Of a DNA stretch of 64,000 nt, positions 38,700 through 48,221 are shown in pieces (the stretch's first letter is position 1; every line of letters begins with the position of its first letter). The DNA is from Paenibacillus phytohabitans (GTDB lineage: Bacteria > Bacillota > Bacilli > Paenibacillales > Paenibacillaceae). Both the position numbers and the translations under genes were made by a program. The notes under the pieces are model-generated. The model saw only the letters and a list, made by a program, of their open reading frames with translations. It had not been told where the DNA came from and ran no database searches. Location of the stretch: the NCBI RefSeq assembly GCF_013141775.1, contig NZ_WHOB01000012.1, forward strand, positions 62,001 through 126,000, read 5' to 3'.

Positions 38700-39404
38700 T
38701 TGTTCAAGATCATGATCGTCGAGGATGATATCAAAATCAGAACCCTGATGACCGATATCCTGCGCAAATACAGCTATGAAGTGGTGGAGGTTGCGGATTT
38801 CCTGCAGGTGGAGAAGATCTTCGAGCAGGAAGCGCCGCAGCTTGTGCTGCTTGACCTGAATTTGCCTTATTATGACGGATTCTACTATTGCCGGGTATTC
38901 AGAAGGAAAACTACGGTGCCGATTATTGTGATCTCTGCAAGGGATGAGGAATCCAGCCAGGTGCTCAGCATGGAGCTGGGGGCGGACGATTATATCGTGA
39001 AGCCGCTGAATATTCAAGTGCTGCTGGCGAAGATTATGGCGATTATGCGCCGGAATTACGGGGAATATGCGGGTAAGCCGGAGCCGGAGAAAGAGCAGTT
39101 GCCGATTCATCTGGATGACCGCAATTTCAGCATTTCCTGCAAGGGAGCCGTAGAGGAGCTCAGCAAGAATGAATACAAGCTGCTGAAGAAGCTGATGGAG
39201 AATAAGGATACCATTGTCACCAGGGAAGAACTGCTGGGAGAACTGTGGGATGATGTGCATTTCGTCGTGGATAATACGCTGACGGTTAATGTCACCCGGG
39301 TCAAAAGCAAGCTGGCCAGTCTCGGCTTTCAGGATGTAATCAAAGTCAAAAGAGGCGTGGGTTACATTTTTGATTCGGCTATGATCGGAGGGACCCGCCA
39401 GTGA
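38700..39404 (+). CDS. response regulator, OmpR/BceR type
   Basis: This 234-residue regulator has a receiver domain (VEDD acidic pocket, phospho-acceptor Asp in LLDLNLPYYDG, Lys in IVKPLN) followed by a winged-helix output domain (ELSKNEYKLLKKL, NTLTVNVTRVKSKL). The TTG at 38700 gives the family N-terminus FKIMIVEDD and has GAGGTGAG in front; GTG 38691 is embedded in that site. It overlaps the kinase gene at GTGA. The closest pattern is BceR of the bacitracin-type detection and efflux modules. Confidence 0.9.
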   Translation: MFKIMIVEDDIKIRTLMTDILRKYSYEVVEVADFLQVEKIFEQEAPQLVLLDLNLPYYDGFYYCRVFRRKTTVPIIVISARDEESSQVLSMELGADDYIVKPLNIQVLLAKIMAIMRRNYGEYAGKPEPEKEQLPIHLDDRNFSISCKGAVEELSKNEYKLLKKLMENKDTIVTREELLGELWDDVHFVVDNTLTVNVTRVKSKLASLGFQDVIKVKRGVGYIFDSAMIGGTRQ

Positions 39405-40432
39405 GCATTAAGCTGTTTCGGGGTTTCATGCGTGATCATCTGTCGTTCACCCTTGTCTATTTTTTAAGTCATATCCTGGTGAGCGTATACTGCAATTTCT
39501 TTATCAGCAGCAATATCCAGCTCATGTACCTGCTTAGCATCTATTTTTATGTATTTATCATATTTATGTGCTTCCGCTTGATCAAATACGTCTCCACCCA
39601 CCGGGAAATACAGCGGTTATCCGAGAATATCGAGATTGAGGAGAAGGGCTATTCGTACGAGCAGCAAGCCGTCATTCAGCTCATTCACCGGATACACCAT
39701 AGCTATCAGGACCAGATCTATGAGGTCAAAGCCCAGGCCGACAACACCCATAAGTTCATCTCGCAGTGGATACATAATCTCAAAACGCCCTTGTCAGTCA
39801 TCGACCTCATTCTGCAGAACTACAAAATGAATCCCACCGGTCATGCCCTGGCCCTGCAGCATATTGAGGAAGAGAAGGATAAAATCCTTAGCATGCTGAA
39901 CCAGATGCTGAAGTTCTTCCGCCTGGAGTATTTCACCCGTGACTATAATCCGGAGCCTATCAACCTGCTGGAATCACTCAGAAGCCTGATTAACAGCAAG
40001 CGGAATCAATATATCTATAATAATGTCTACCCGGTGATCGAATGTGAGGACGAGCGTATCATGGTCATGACGGACAGCAAATGGAATACGGCGATGCTGG
40101 ATCAGATCATCTCCAATGCAATTAAATACTCTGACTCGGGCGAAGCGGCGAAATCCATCCACTTCCGCATTGAGCAGTGTGGCGACAAGGTGGTATTGTC
40201 CGTCCGGGATGAGGGGATCGGCATTGAGCCGGTGGATTTGCAGCGGGTCTTCCAGCCCTTTTTCACCGGAAAAAACGGACGTACCCATCACCAGGCGACA
40301 GGCATCGGCCTCTATGTCTGCTCAGAAATAGCCCGGAAGCTGGGCCACCGCCTCACGATTACCTCGGAAGTCAATCAAGGCACAGAGGTGCAGATTTCTT
40401 ACCTTTCAAAAATGAAAGATAACGTAAGGTAA
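39401..40432 (+). CDS. sensor histidine kinase, BceS type (intramembrane-sensing)
   Basis: This 343-residue kinase has two closely spaced N-terminal transmembrane segments (about residues 12-60), almost no extracellular loop, and no other sensory domain, as in BceS-type kinases. The phospho-acceptor His is in QWIHNLKTPLS. The N box is ISNAIKYSDSG and the G boxes are RDEGIGIE and GIGLYVC. Such kinases sense peptides only through the partner ABC transporter, which is encoded 88 bases downstream. Confidence 0.9.
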   Translation: MSIKLFRGFMRDHLSFTLVYFLSHILVSVYCNFFISSNIQLMYLLSIYFYVFIIFMCFRLIKYVSTHREIQRLSENIEIEEKGYSYEQQAVIQLIHRIHHSYQDQIYEVKAQADNTHKFISQWIHNLKTPLSVIDLILQNYKMNPTGHALALQHIEEEKDKILSMLNQMLKFFRLEYFTRDYNPEPINLLESLRSLINSKRNQYIYNNVYPVIECEDERIMVMTDSKWNTAMLDQIISNAIKYSDSGEAAKSIHFRIEQCGDKVVLSVRDEGIGIEPVDLQRVFQPFFTGKNGRTHHQATGIGLYVCSEIARKLGHRLTITSEVNQGTEVQISYLSKMKDNVR

Positions 40433-40519
40433 ATGGATGGATATGGAATCCAGTGTCTACTACAATGAAGCTATAAGCTGTAATTGAGGATAAATATATG
40501 ACTAACGGGAGATGAAACT

Positions 40520-41287
40520 GTGAGCGTAGTACTGGAAGTCAAAGAGGTTAAGAAGGTTTATGGTGTGCAGAACGGTGAGAATTCCACAGTGGCACTGGAT
40601 TCCGTCAGCTTTAACGTAGAGAAGGGGGAGTTTATCGGCATCATGGGCCCCTCGGGCAGCGGCAAAACCACATTGCTGAATATCCTGAGCGGCATCGGTA
40701 AGCCGAGCTACGGCGAGGTTTTTATCGGGGGCAAGAATATCACCTCCCTGGATAAGAATGAAATGGCGCTCTTCCGCAGACAGCATCTCGGCTTTGTCTT
40801 CCAGGAATTCAATCTGATGGACAGTCTGACACTGAAGGAGAACGTCATGCTGCCCATGATCCTTGACAAGCGGGACAAAGCGCAAATGGAAGCCAAAAGT
40901 GAAGAGATTATGAAGCTGCTGGGCATTGAGGAAATCGCCGGCAAGTATCCCTACAACATATCGGGCGGCCAGCAGCAGCGGGTGGCGGTCAGCCGGGCGC
41001 TTGTGAATGATCCAGATATTATTTTCGCCGATGAGCCTACAGGCAACCTGGATTCCAAGTCCTCCAATGCAGTGATGAAATGTATCGAGAAGATGAACCA
41101 GGAACGGGAGAGCACCATCCTGATGGTGACTCATGACGCCTTCGCCGCGAGCTTCTGCAAAAAGATCATCTTTATCAAGGACGGTGCCATCAGCATGGAG
41201 ATTGTCAGCAGCGGGGTCCGCAAGGAGTTTTTTGATCAAATCCTCGACTGCCTGGCGATCATCGGAGGGGAACGAAATGACCTTTAG
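40520..41287 (+). CDS. ABC transporter ATP-binding protein, BceA type
   Basis: This 255-residue ATPase has Walker [12 protein letters not shown], signature [15 protein letters not shown] and Walker [13 protein letters not shown]. Start is GTG 40520 with GGGAG upstream. The 87-base gap between kinase and ATPase genes is AT-rich and could hold the response-regulator target promoter, but I could not make out a convincing TnACA-N4-TGTAA-like site. The end overlaps the permease gene by 11 bases. Confidence 0.92.
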   Translation: MSVVLEVKEVKKVYGVQNGENSTVALDSVSFNVEKGEFIGIMGPSGSGKTTLLNILSGIGKPSYGEVFIGGKNITSLDKNEMALFRRQHLGFVFQEFNLMDSLTLKENVMLPMILDKRDKAQMEAKSEEIMKLLGIEEIAGKYPYNISGGQQQRVAVSRALVNDPDIIFADEPTGNLDSKSSNAVMKCIEKMNQERESTILMVTHDAFAASFCKKIIFIKDGAISMEIVSSGVRKEFFDQILDCLAIIGGERNDL

Positions 41288-43235
41288 AGATGTCACGATT
41301 AAGAACTTCAAACGCAATGTGCGGAATTTCTTCTCCTATTTCATTTGCAGCGCCTTTGCGATTACGATCTTTTTCCTCTATGCCGCCTTGCTGTTCAATA
41401 ACAGCATCCGGGAAGGGGCGACAGAGGATGTGATCCAGATTGTGCTAATGCTGAGTCTGGCTGCACTGACCCTGTTCTCGGTGTTCTTCATCAACTATGC
41501 ACATTCCTCGTTCATCAAGTCGAGAAGCAAGGAATTCGCCATCTTTATGTCGCTCGGGATGCACAAGAACGATCTGCAGAAGATCATCCTGCTGGAGAAT
41601 CTGATTATCAGTGTCTCCTCGCTCATTGCCGGGATTATCACGGGCGCGATCTTTTCACGGCTGTTCCAGAATGTGGCGATTGATCTGCTGGATCTGCAAG
41701 GGGTATCCTACTCACTCAGTACGGCAAGCTTCATCGTCACTGCGGTTGTATTTACCGTGATTTTTGCCGCCTCACAATTGATTTCAAGTGTCAAGGTTGG
41801 TAAGCTGGACATCGCAGACCTGATGAAGGATTCCCGCAAGCAGGATAACCAGGCGAAGAAAAGTGACACCCGTCTTGGGCTGGTCGGTGTGGGGCTGGTT
41901 GTAGCCTCGATTATTTTCCTGGTGGTTATCTCCAATCACGAAAGTCTGAATACGAATCCTTTTATGATTATTACCTATATCCTGCTTAGCTTCATCGGGA
42001 TTTACATGGTCATCTCCCATCTTGGGAACACATTGATCAGCTTCCTGAAGAATAAGAAGTTCTATTACCGGCATATCCTGTCCATCACCGAAATCAATCA
42101 TAAATTCAATCAGAACAAGCGGATTATGTTCATTCTGAGCATTCTCAGCGGGATGACTATCTTTCTTGTTGCTTCGCCATTCTCGCTGCTGCAGCTGTCG
42201 GAGAGCATCGCGGAACGAAATAAGTATGATATCGAGTATATCTCGGTAGCCGGCGTGCATGTGCTGGAGAGCGGACAATTGGAGCAGGTGCTGAAGCAGT
42301 CCTCCGAGCCGCTGAAGTCGATCCAGGAAACCAGCTTCCTGAACCTCAAAATGAATCTGGAAGGAGATAAATACGATGTCCTGAAGACGAAGCCGATTGT
42401 GTCGCAGGACATGTACAACTCTCTGACCGGGGAGAAGGTAACGGTTGGCGCCGGTGAAGTTCTTAATATTGTTACGGCCTGGGAGCCGGGCACCCATGGC
42501 ATTGGCGAAGGGGAGGCGATTCAATTCACGGATGGCACGCAAACCTTCAATTACAAGGTGAAATCATCCTATCACGGGGATTGGTTTGCTACAGCGAGCT
42601 CTTATCCGACAAGCTCCGGGATCGTAGTGAGCAATGAGGATTACAAGAATATGGAGTCCAAGGTAAGCCCGAATGCAATGGGTACCCACTACGGAATTGA
42701 TTTTACAGCCTGGAAAGGGACAGAAGGGGTTGTCCAGAAGCTCAAGGATACGCTGAATGCTACGGATAAGGATGGAAGCGGGCAAATGTTTGCGGTAGCC
42801 TCCAAAGTGGATGCCTTCAAGGAGCTGAAGAAGAACTATTCACTCTTCGTGTTCGTCACCTCGCTGATCGGTGTATTGTTCTTTGTAGCAGGCGGCATGG
42901 TGCTGTATTTCAAGCAATATACCGAAATCGGGAACGCCACTGTCTTTTTCCGCAAGCTGTATAAGATTGGCATCAGTGATAAGGAGATAAGGTCGGTAGT
43001 ATCGGCAGAGCTGCTCATTACCTTCTTTGTTCCGCTGCTGCTGGGCAGCATCTTCGGCTACTGCTTCATCTATCTAATCACCCACGTCATGAGCGGGTCC
43101 GACATCATTGGCGAATTCATGAAGAACACAACGATTGTGGTCGCGATCTATTTCGTATTCCAGCTCAGCTTTTACTTCATCACCAAGCGCAAGTACAGCC
43201 AGGAGGTTGTCCGTAAGCTGACCCGTGCGGCATAA
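41277..43235 (+). CDS. ABC transporter permease, BceB type
   Basis: This 652-residue FtsX-family permease has the BceB layout: an N-terminal transmembrane segment, groups of hydrophobic segments to about residue 320, a large extracellular domain of about 200 residues (about 325-520), and C-terminal membrane segments. The start at 41277 has GGAGGGG upstream and begins [14 protein letters not shown]; the longer reading from 41133 lies within the ATPase gene. With BceA it would detect and remove or detach a membrane-active compound and trigger the kinase. Its place at the end of the biosynthetic cluster suggests resistance to the product. Confidence 0.9.
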   Translation: MTFRDVTIKNFKRNVRNFFSYFICSAFAITIFFLYAALLFNNSIREGATEDVIQIVLMLSLAALTLFSVFFINYAHSSFIKSRSKEFAIFMSLGMHKNDLQKIILLENLIISVSSLIAGIITGAIFSRLFQNVAIDLLDLQGVSYSLSTASFIVTAVVFTVIFAASQLISSVKVGKLDIADLMKDSRKQDNQAKKSDTRLGLVGVGLVVASIIFLVVISNHESLNTNPFMIITYILLSFIGIYMVISHLGNTLISFLKNKKFYYRHILSITEINHKFNQNKRIMFILSILSGMTIFLVASPFSLLQLSESIAERNKYDIEYISVAGVHVLESGQLEQVLKQSSEPLKSIQETSFLNLKMNLEGDKYDVLKTKPIVSQDMYNSLTGEKVTVGAGEVLNIVTAWEPGTHGIGEGEAIQFTDGTQTFNYKVKSSYHGDWFATASSYPTSSGIVVSNEDYKNMESKVSPNAMGTHYGIDFTAWKGTEGVVQKLKDTLNATDKDGSGQMFAVASKVDAFKELKKNYSLFVFVTSLIGVLFFVAGGMVLYFKQYTEIGNATVFFRKLYKIGISDKEIRSVVSAELLITFFVPLLLGSIFGYCFIYLITHVMSGSDIIGEFMKNTTIVVAIYFVFQLSFYFITKRKYSQEVVRKLTRAA

Positions 43236-43259
43236 GGTTTAGTATAGCTGGCAACAAGG

Positions 43260-43294
43260 CAGGCTGGGAATCGTCTCTGATTCTTGGCCTGTTT
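43260..43294 (+). terminator. intrinsic terminator after the ABC permease gene
   Basis: A 13-bp stem (43260-43272 with 43279-43291, three G-U pairs in the RNA) with a 6-base loop is followed by TTT. A second inverted repeat, AAAAGCGG at 43327 with CCGCTTTT at 43368, followed by further T residues, lies downstream and may back it up. Together they mark the end of the cluster. Confidence 0.6.
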
Positions 43295-43408
43295 AAATGA
43301 TGTGGATCTTTTGATTTATTCCTCCCAAAAGCGGCAGTCAATGGCTGGTTTCCCGGTCCTGGTGCATCCGCTTTTTTGTTGCATCCATCTAAGGAAAGGA
43401 TGAGCCTC

Positions 43409-43861
43409 ATGAAATCTATGAATAAATCTAAGGTTATGGGTTGTTTGGCGTTGCTGTCATTCGTGATATTGGCCGCACTGTGGGTGTATTCGAACCATTC
43501 TCCGTCCGGTAACAAGAATACGTATGTTAGAGAGTATGTGATTGGTGCTCAGGGAATCAAAGGTTCTGTAGACATTACGCAGTGGGGAAATGATCCGGCA
43601 TATCACGTTGGGGCAGATCGCAAAGGTTATGCAGTTTTTAAAGACCCGGAACAGGCGTTCGCCCGGATGAAGATTGATTATGCTGCTGGTATTGAAGCTA
43701 TCCGCAAAGAGTTTGAGCTGCGTCCATTGTCTATGGAGAACTATCAGCAATATGGTACATACGGATGGCAACTGACGGAGACGGAAGATGCGGATACATT
43801 AGCGCAATCGCAACTGGTGACCGCCTTTATGGATATTTTTGAGAATAGTTATGTTGATTGA
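43409..43861 (+). CDS. membrane-anchored protein of unknown function
   Basis: This 150-residue protein has a Lys-rich start and one hydrophobic segment (about residues 9-28, with a Cys in MGCLALLSF that does not fit a lipobox well), followed by an extracytoplasmic domain of about 120 residues. AAGGAAAGGA lies 8 bases before the ATG. No family is recognised. It lies between the cluster terminator and an acetyltransferase gene and probably has nothing to do with the polyketide. Confidence 0.7.
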   Translation: MKSMNKSKVMGCLALLSFVILAALWVYSNHSPSGNKNTYVREYVIGAQGIKGSVDITQWGNDPAYHVGADRKGYAVFKDPEQAFARMKIDYAAGIEAIRKEFELRPLSMENYQQYGTYGWQLTETEDADTLAQSQLVTAFMDIFENSYVD

Positions 43862-43926
43862 GGGGTTCCAAGATCCAAGAATTACATAGGTGTTCATTAT
43901 ATGACATAGAGAGAAGGAGAAATCAG

Positions 43927-44490
43927 ATGAACAATAACCGGACAGACCGGACCCTTGAAACGGACAGATTACTTCTGCGCCTATTCAAACCAGCGGATGC
44001 GGAGGAAGTTAGAGACTACTGTAACAATTACAATATCTACCGGAGTACATTGACCTTGCCGTATCCGTATCCACTAGAATGCGCTGTGTCCTGGATGGCC
44101 AATCATGAGCAGAACTTTGACCTGGACAAGATGTATGAATTCGCAATCACAGATAGGAACACAGGCAAATTGTATGGAGCAGTCGGTATTTCCAACCATC
44201 AGCCATATCATAACGGTGAGATCGCTTATTGGATCGGGGAAGCCCATTGGGGTCAAGGTTATGGAACCGAAGCAGCCCGGGCAGTTATTGAATTTGTTTT
44301 CACCGAAAAGAATTACCACCGGGTATACGCACGTCATTTCGCATCTAATCCGGCATCAGGTAAAATCATGCAAAAGTGCGGAATGAGCTATGAAGGGACG
44401 CTGAAAGATCATATTTACAAGAATAATTCTTATGAGGATCTTGTTTATTACGGGATACTTAATCCTGTGAAGGAAAATCCGGAAACATAA
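43927..44490 (+). CDS. GNAT family acetyltransferase, RimJ/RimL type
   Basis: This 187-residue acetyltransferase of the ribosomal-protein/streptothricin-type GNAT group begins LETDRLLLRLF and has the acetyl-CoA loop WGQGYGTEAARAV and the closing NPASGKIMQKCGMSYEG. The ATG at 43927 follows AAGGAG; the frame is open further upstream without need. Substrate unknown. It is likely a separate transcription unit. Confidence 0.88.
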   Translation: MNNNRTDRTLETDRLLLRLFKPADAEEVRDYCNNYNIYRSTLTLPYPYPLECAVSWMANHEQNFDLDKMYEFAITDRNTGKLYGAVGISNHQPYHNGEIAYWIGEAHWGQGYGTEAARAVIEFVFTEKNYHRVYARHFASNPASGKIMQKCGMSYEGTLKDHIYKNNSYEDLVYYGILNPVKENPET

Positions 44491-44533
44491 GAATCTAACA
44501 ACCAATCGGCAGTTTATTCTCCCAAAATAACGC

Positions 44534-44564
44534 TTGCCTTAAAGTGTACTTTAAGGTTTAGGAT
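44534..44564 (+). promoter_or_regulatory. MerR-type operator-promoter
   Basis: A -35 box TTGCCT (44534-44539) and a -10 box TAGGAT (44559-44564) are separated by 19 bases, and the spacer is filled by the near-perfect palindrome CCTTAAAGTGTACTTTAAGG (44537-44556). The long spacer with a dyad is the signature of promoters controlled by MerR-family proteins. It lies 56 bases before the merR-like gene and would control that gene and the reductase after it. Confidence 0.85.
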
Positions 44565-44619
44565 GAGGAAGAACCAGCCGATTCCGTATGAAAATAACCG
44601 ATAAGGAGCGATCCGGCCC

Positions 44620-45042
44620 ATGGCATTCACGATCAAAGAAGCTTCAGAGCGGCTTGGTTGCCCGGCTCATACGATTCGTTTTTATGAGAAGGAGGGATTG
44701 CTCCCTTACATTAAGAGAGATAAGAACGGGAATCGACTGTTCGAACAAGATCACCTAGATTGGATCCGGTTGATGACATGTTTCCGGGCGACTGGGATGA
44801 AGCTGTCGTTGCTGAAGGAGATGGTGAATCTTGCACTGGGTGGTGATTCCACGATTCCACAGCGCAAAGCGATCTTGAACCATTACAAGGAAGATTTATT
44901 TCGCCGCCAGAACGAATTGGCCGAAGCGCTCGACGCCGTCAATAACAAACTGTCGATATACGAAGACATCGAGAAAGGGAGAATCCCTTCCGAGAGCCAA
45001 CTGTTAATCAAGATGGAAGAGTCAGAGCGACAACAAACATAG
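44620..45042 (+). CDS. MerR family transcriptional regulator
   Basis: This 140-residue regulator has an N-terminal winged helix (TIKEASERLGCPAHTIRFYEKEGLLP) and a long dimerisation helix (about residues 75-120). The C-terminal region is short and lacks the Cys residues of metal-sensing MerR proteins, so the effector is probably organic or oxidative. It sits 17 bases upstream of an aldo/keto reductase gene and behind a MerR-type operator, so it should regulate itself and the reductase. Confidence 0.92.
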   Translation: MAFTIKEASERLGCPAHTIRFYEKEGLLPYIKRDKNGNRLFEQDHLDWIRLMTCFRATGMKLSLLKEMVNLALGGDSTIPQRKAILNHYKEDLFRRQNELAEALDAVNNKLSIYEDIEKGRIPSESQLLIKMEESERQQT

Positions 45043-45058
45043 AAGGAGGGATTAACAA

Positions 45059-46030
<972 letters not shown>

Positions 46031-46046
46031 ACGATAATCAGAAAAA

Positions 46047-46079
46047 GCAAAAGGTCCACGGGCTCCGTGGACCTTTTGC
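46047..46079. terminator. bidirectional intrinsic terminator
   Basis: A 15-bp perfect stem (46047-46061 with 46065-46079) has a GCT loop and AT-rich arms giving T-tracts in both directions. It lies between the reductase gene and the convergent gene ending at 46235, and can serve both. Confidence 0.85.
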
Positions 46080-46234
46080 AATTGGATATTGTTTTAGGAG
46101 GTAGGCAGCCAGGAACGCTCGTTTTCTCGTTTTACAGATCGAATCAAAATTGCTTCAGGCTTCTGGACTTCTGGACGAGCCTGACAGAAATCGGATAGAA
46201 CCCATTGACGTTGCGCGCCAATTGAGTCTTCCGA

Positions 46235-46906
46235 TTAAAAGCTGCGTTCTTCGGTGGTTTCGTAACCATAGTCGAAGGTTTCTATAGTACCGTCATCATA
46301 TTGAAGAGTAAGCTGGTCAATGATAATCCGGTCCAGTGTGTTCTGGTATGTAAAGTCACTATAAATAAATAAAGTTTCATCAGGCTCAACCGGCCCCACG
46401 TATTTAACGAGAAAGCTGCTTTCACCGCTCAGCTGATCATAAGAAGGATCGCCTACCGGATTATACGTGCTGATATGTGCGGTGTAATAATTGATCGTCT
46501 TTCCGGTTAGATTGTAGGCTTCCCAGGTAAGCTTAACAGCATCGGCTGAGTTCATGCTGTACTTGAAATCAATGGGCTCTCCAACGCCTTCTCCAGATGG
46601 GACGTCTGCCGGTAGCTCCTCAGCGTCATAGCCGGCAGAGTCATCACCGATGGTACCCGTATCATTGTCCGATGGCATATCTTCCAAGACAACGGGTTCC
46701 AGAGAAGGAGAAGGTGCAGGTGCGACGTCTACTGCAGCAGTAGAGGGGATCTCAGTAGGGCTCGGCGGGACTTCTGCCGCAATGGGACTGCTTGCCACAG
46801 TCTGCCCGCTCAGACGCGGGTCAATGCTAGGGGCCACATAGATCCCCAGGAGAAAAGCTATCATGATGGATAAAACAAAGATGAGAACTAGATTAAACCG
46901 ACTCAA
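46235..46906 (-). CDS. membrane-anchored protein with Pro/Ser-rich stalk, unknown function
   Basis: The protein is 223 residues if started at TTG 46906 (AGGGAG 7 bases upstream); the GTG at 46912 sits too close to that site. One N-terminal transmembrane segment (LVLIFVLSIMIAFLLG) is followed by a Pro/Ala/Ser/Glu-rich low-complexity stalk of about 90 residues. A C-terminal beta-rich domain of about 105 residues comes last, probably outside the cell. No family is recognised. The gene converges on the reductase gene with a shared terminator between them. Confidence 0.72.
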   Translation of the reverse strand: MSRFNLVLIFVLSIMIAFLLGIYVAPSIDPRLSGQTVASSPIAAEVPPSPTEIPSTAAVDVAPAPSPSLEPVVLEDMPSDNDTGTIGDDSAGYDAEELPADVPSGEGVGEPIDFKYSMNSADAVKLTWEAYNLTGKTINYYTAHISTYNPVGDPSYDQLSGESSFLVKYVGPVEPDETLFIYSDFTYQNTLDRIIIDQLTLQYDDGTIETFDYGYETTEERSF

Positions 46907-47611
46907 ATACACACTCCCTTTAATGTTATTTATAATACGAACCTACTTATAATGACATGATTATTAAGGATTTGACAATATTTTTCTGGAAAATCAGACG
47001 GCAACGCTTTCTCCAATGAGTGGGAGGTCTTGTAATGTAGGTGGAGTAATGAATTCTATAAATAATTCTGAAATAGTGTAGATATATAAATTACATAATA
47101 TGTTAATTAATTGGTATGAGGGCGGGGGTGGGAATTTTATTGAAGATGTGGTTAGCAACAGGACTAACTTAGAACTATATGACAAGAGTTAAATAAATCA
47201 GCCCGAATTAGGATACTCAGATTCAGAATTATAGTTAAGACTATTATGAATAACCTAGAATTCACGGGATGATTCAGGCGGTCGAGTTACAGACCATCAA
47301 GCACAACCTAATTAAGAGCGTCATAAACATTATCAATATTTGAATGACGGTACTAACTAAATGAAAAGTGTTATGCCGATAAAAGGAAATACAAAAACAA
47401 TTTATTAATCGATCTATGTAAAGATAAGAGGATCAAATCAGCATTAAAAGTACATAAGTACAATGAGCCAAATCAGATGCAAAAACGGATCGAAACAGCT
47501 TGAATTAGGCTGGTATTATTTATTTACTTAGCACTACTTCACAAAACCCGTATTTTGTACATATGTATGTAGCTCAGTCTCCGAGTATCATATCCTAATT
47601 CGTACTTCTGT
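46907..47611. other. AT-rich stretch without a recognisable gene
   Basis: About 700 bases between the anchored-protein gene and the first Tn7-like end. Short reading frames occur on both strands, but none has a good ribosome site or a protein-like sequence. The shift to AT-rich DNA here marks the beginning of the accessory region. Confidence 0.6.
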
Positions 47612-47659
47612 TGTCGGATGACAAGAACATAGTCCCTTGTAGGACAAGAACATGGTCCC
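47612..47659 (+). repeat. Tn7-like left end, second repeat family (end E1)
   Basis: The sequence starts TGTCGGAT and is followed by GACAAGAACATAGTCCC (47620-47636) and, seven bases on, GACAAGAACATGGTCCC (47643-47659). A TGT terminus, 8 terminal bases and then repeated sites of about 18 bp is the layout of Tn7-type ends bound by a TnsB-like transposase. Matching ends, inward-facing from the right, stop at 52180, 62657 and 62843. No target duplication could be matched. Confidence 0.6.
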
Positions 47660-47689
47660 ATTGCCGATTGGTCCCCCTATTGGCCACAA

Positions 47690-47718
47690 AAAAACAACTC
47701 CTTAGGGGAGTTGTTTTT
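47690..47718 (-). terminator. terminator hairpin at the inner side of end E1
   Basis: A 12-bp stem (AAAAACAACTCC with GGAGTTGTTTTT) sits directly after the stop codon of the gene remnant on the minus strand. Very similar hairpins occur at 58665-58691 and 62876-62904, again next to Tn7-like repeats, so the hairpin belongs to the mobile element family. Confidence 0.65.
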
Positions 47719-48011
47719 AATAATCATGTTTCTTAATATAGGAACTTACGTAATTAATCAATTCATAATTTTCCATGGATATTCGTGCCGGTAAATAAGA
47801 TTTCATTTTTGAAATAGCTCTCTTTCTTCTTAAGCTATGATTTGGACATAGATGTTCAGGTATTTTAGTGTTAGCAGTATTCTCATAAAACATTTTAAAG
47901 TTTATACCTTCAGCGCGCTTTCCTTAATCTCTTGGTATTTAAAAGCAATTTTCCGGTAGGGTCCCTGGCTGGTTCCCAGGTGATCCACCGCCCTCTATGG
48001 TTATCCCATAC
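47717..48011 (-). pseudogene. remnant of a mobile-element gene (3' end, frameshifted)
   Basis: The minus strand reads a protein-like fragment (including RGRWITWEPARDPTGK) to about 47930. After a one-base frame change it continues to the end ELINYVSSYIKKHDY and a TAA at 47717-47719. In-frame stops bound both pieces. The same C-terminal sequence occurs in a second remnant at 58690-58836, also next to the conserved hairpin and end repeats. The parent protein is not recognised; a transposition gene is a reasonable guess because it abuts the element end. Confidence 0.55.
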
Positions 48012-48221
48012 CTATTACACCTGTCAGCTGGTCGCTTCGACGAGGGCCGTTCCGCGTGGCTTATTCCGGAAGCAAGAAGATGTGCAAAGCTACAGCAACT
48101 AGCTATGCTGGAGCATGCCGTTCCACTTGACTTGGTCCGGATTATCGCCGCGGTACATATAAGTCGTCAGGCTTGTCCGAAAACTCAATATCACTTTCCG
48201 TTTTCAAAACCCGGTTCACGT

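Noticed and set aside
40433-40519. BceR-type operator between the kinase and ATPase genes
   Set aside because: Only a loose TACA...TGTA arrangement with a 14-base gap is present, not the compact site known for BceR-type regulators.
46994-47185. 63-codon minus-strand frame
   Set aside because: Low-complexity AT-rich sequence with no ribosome site.
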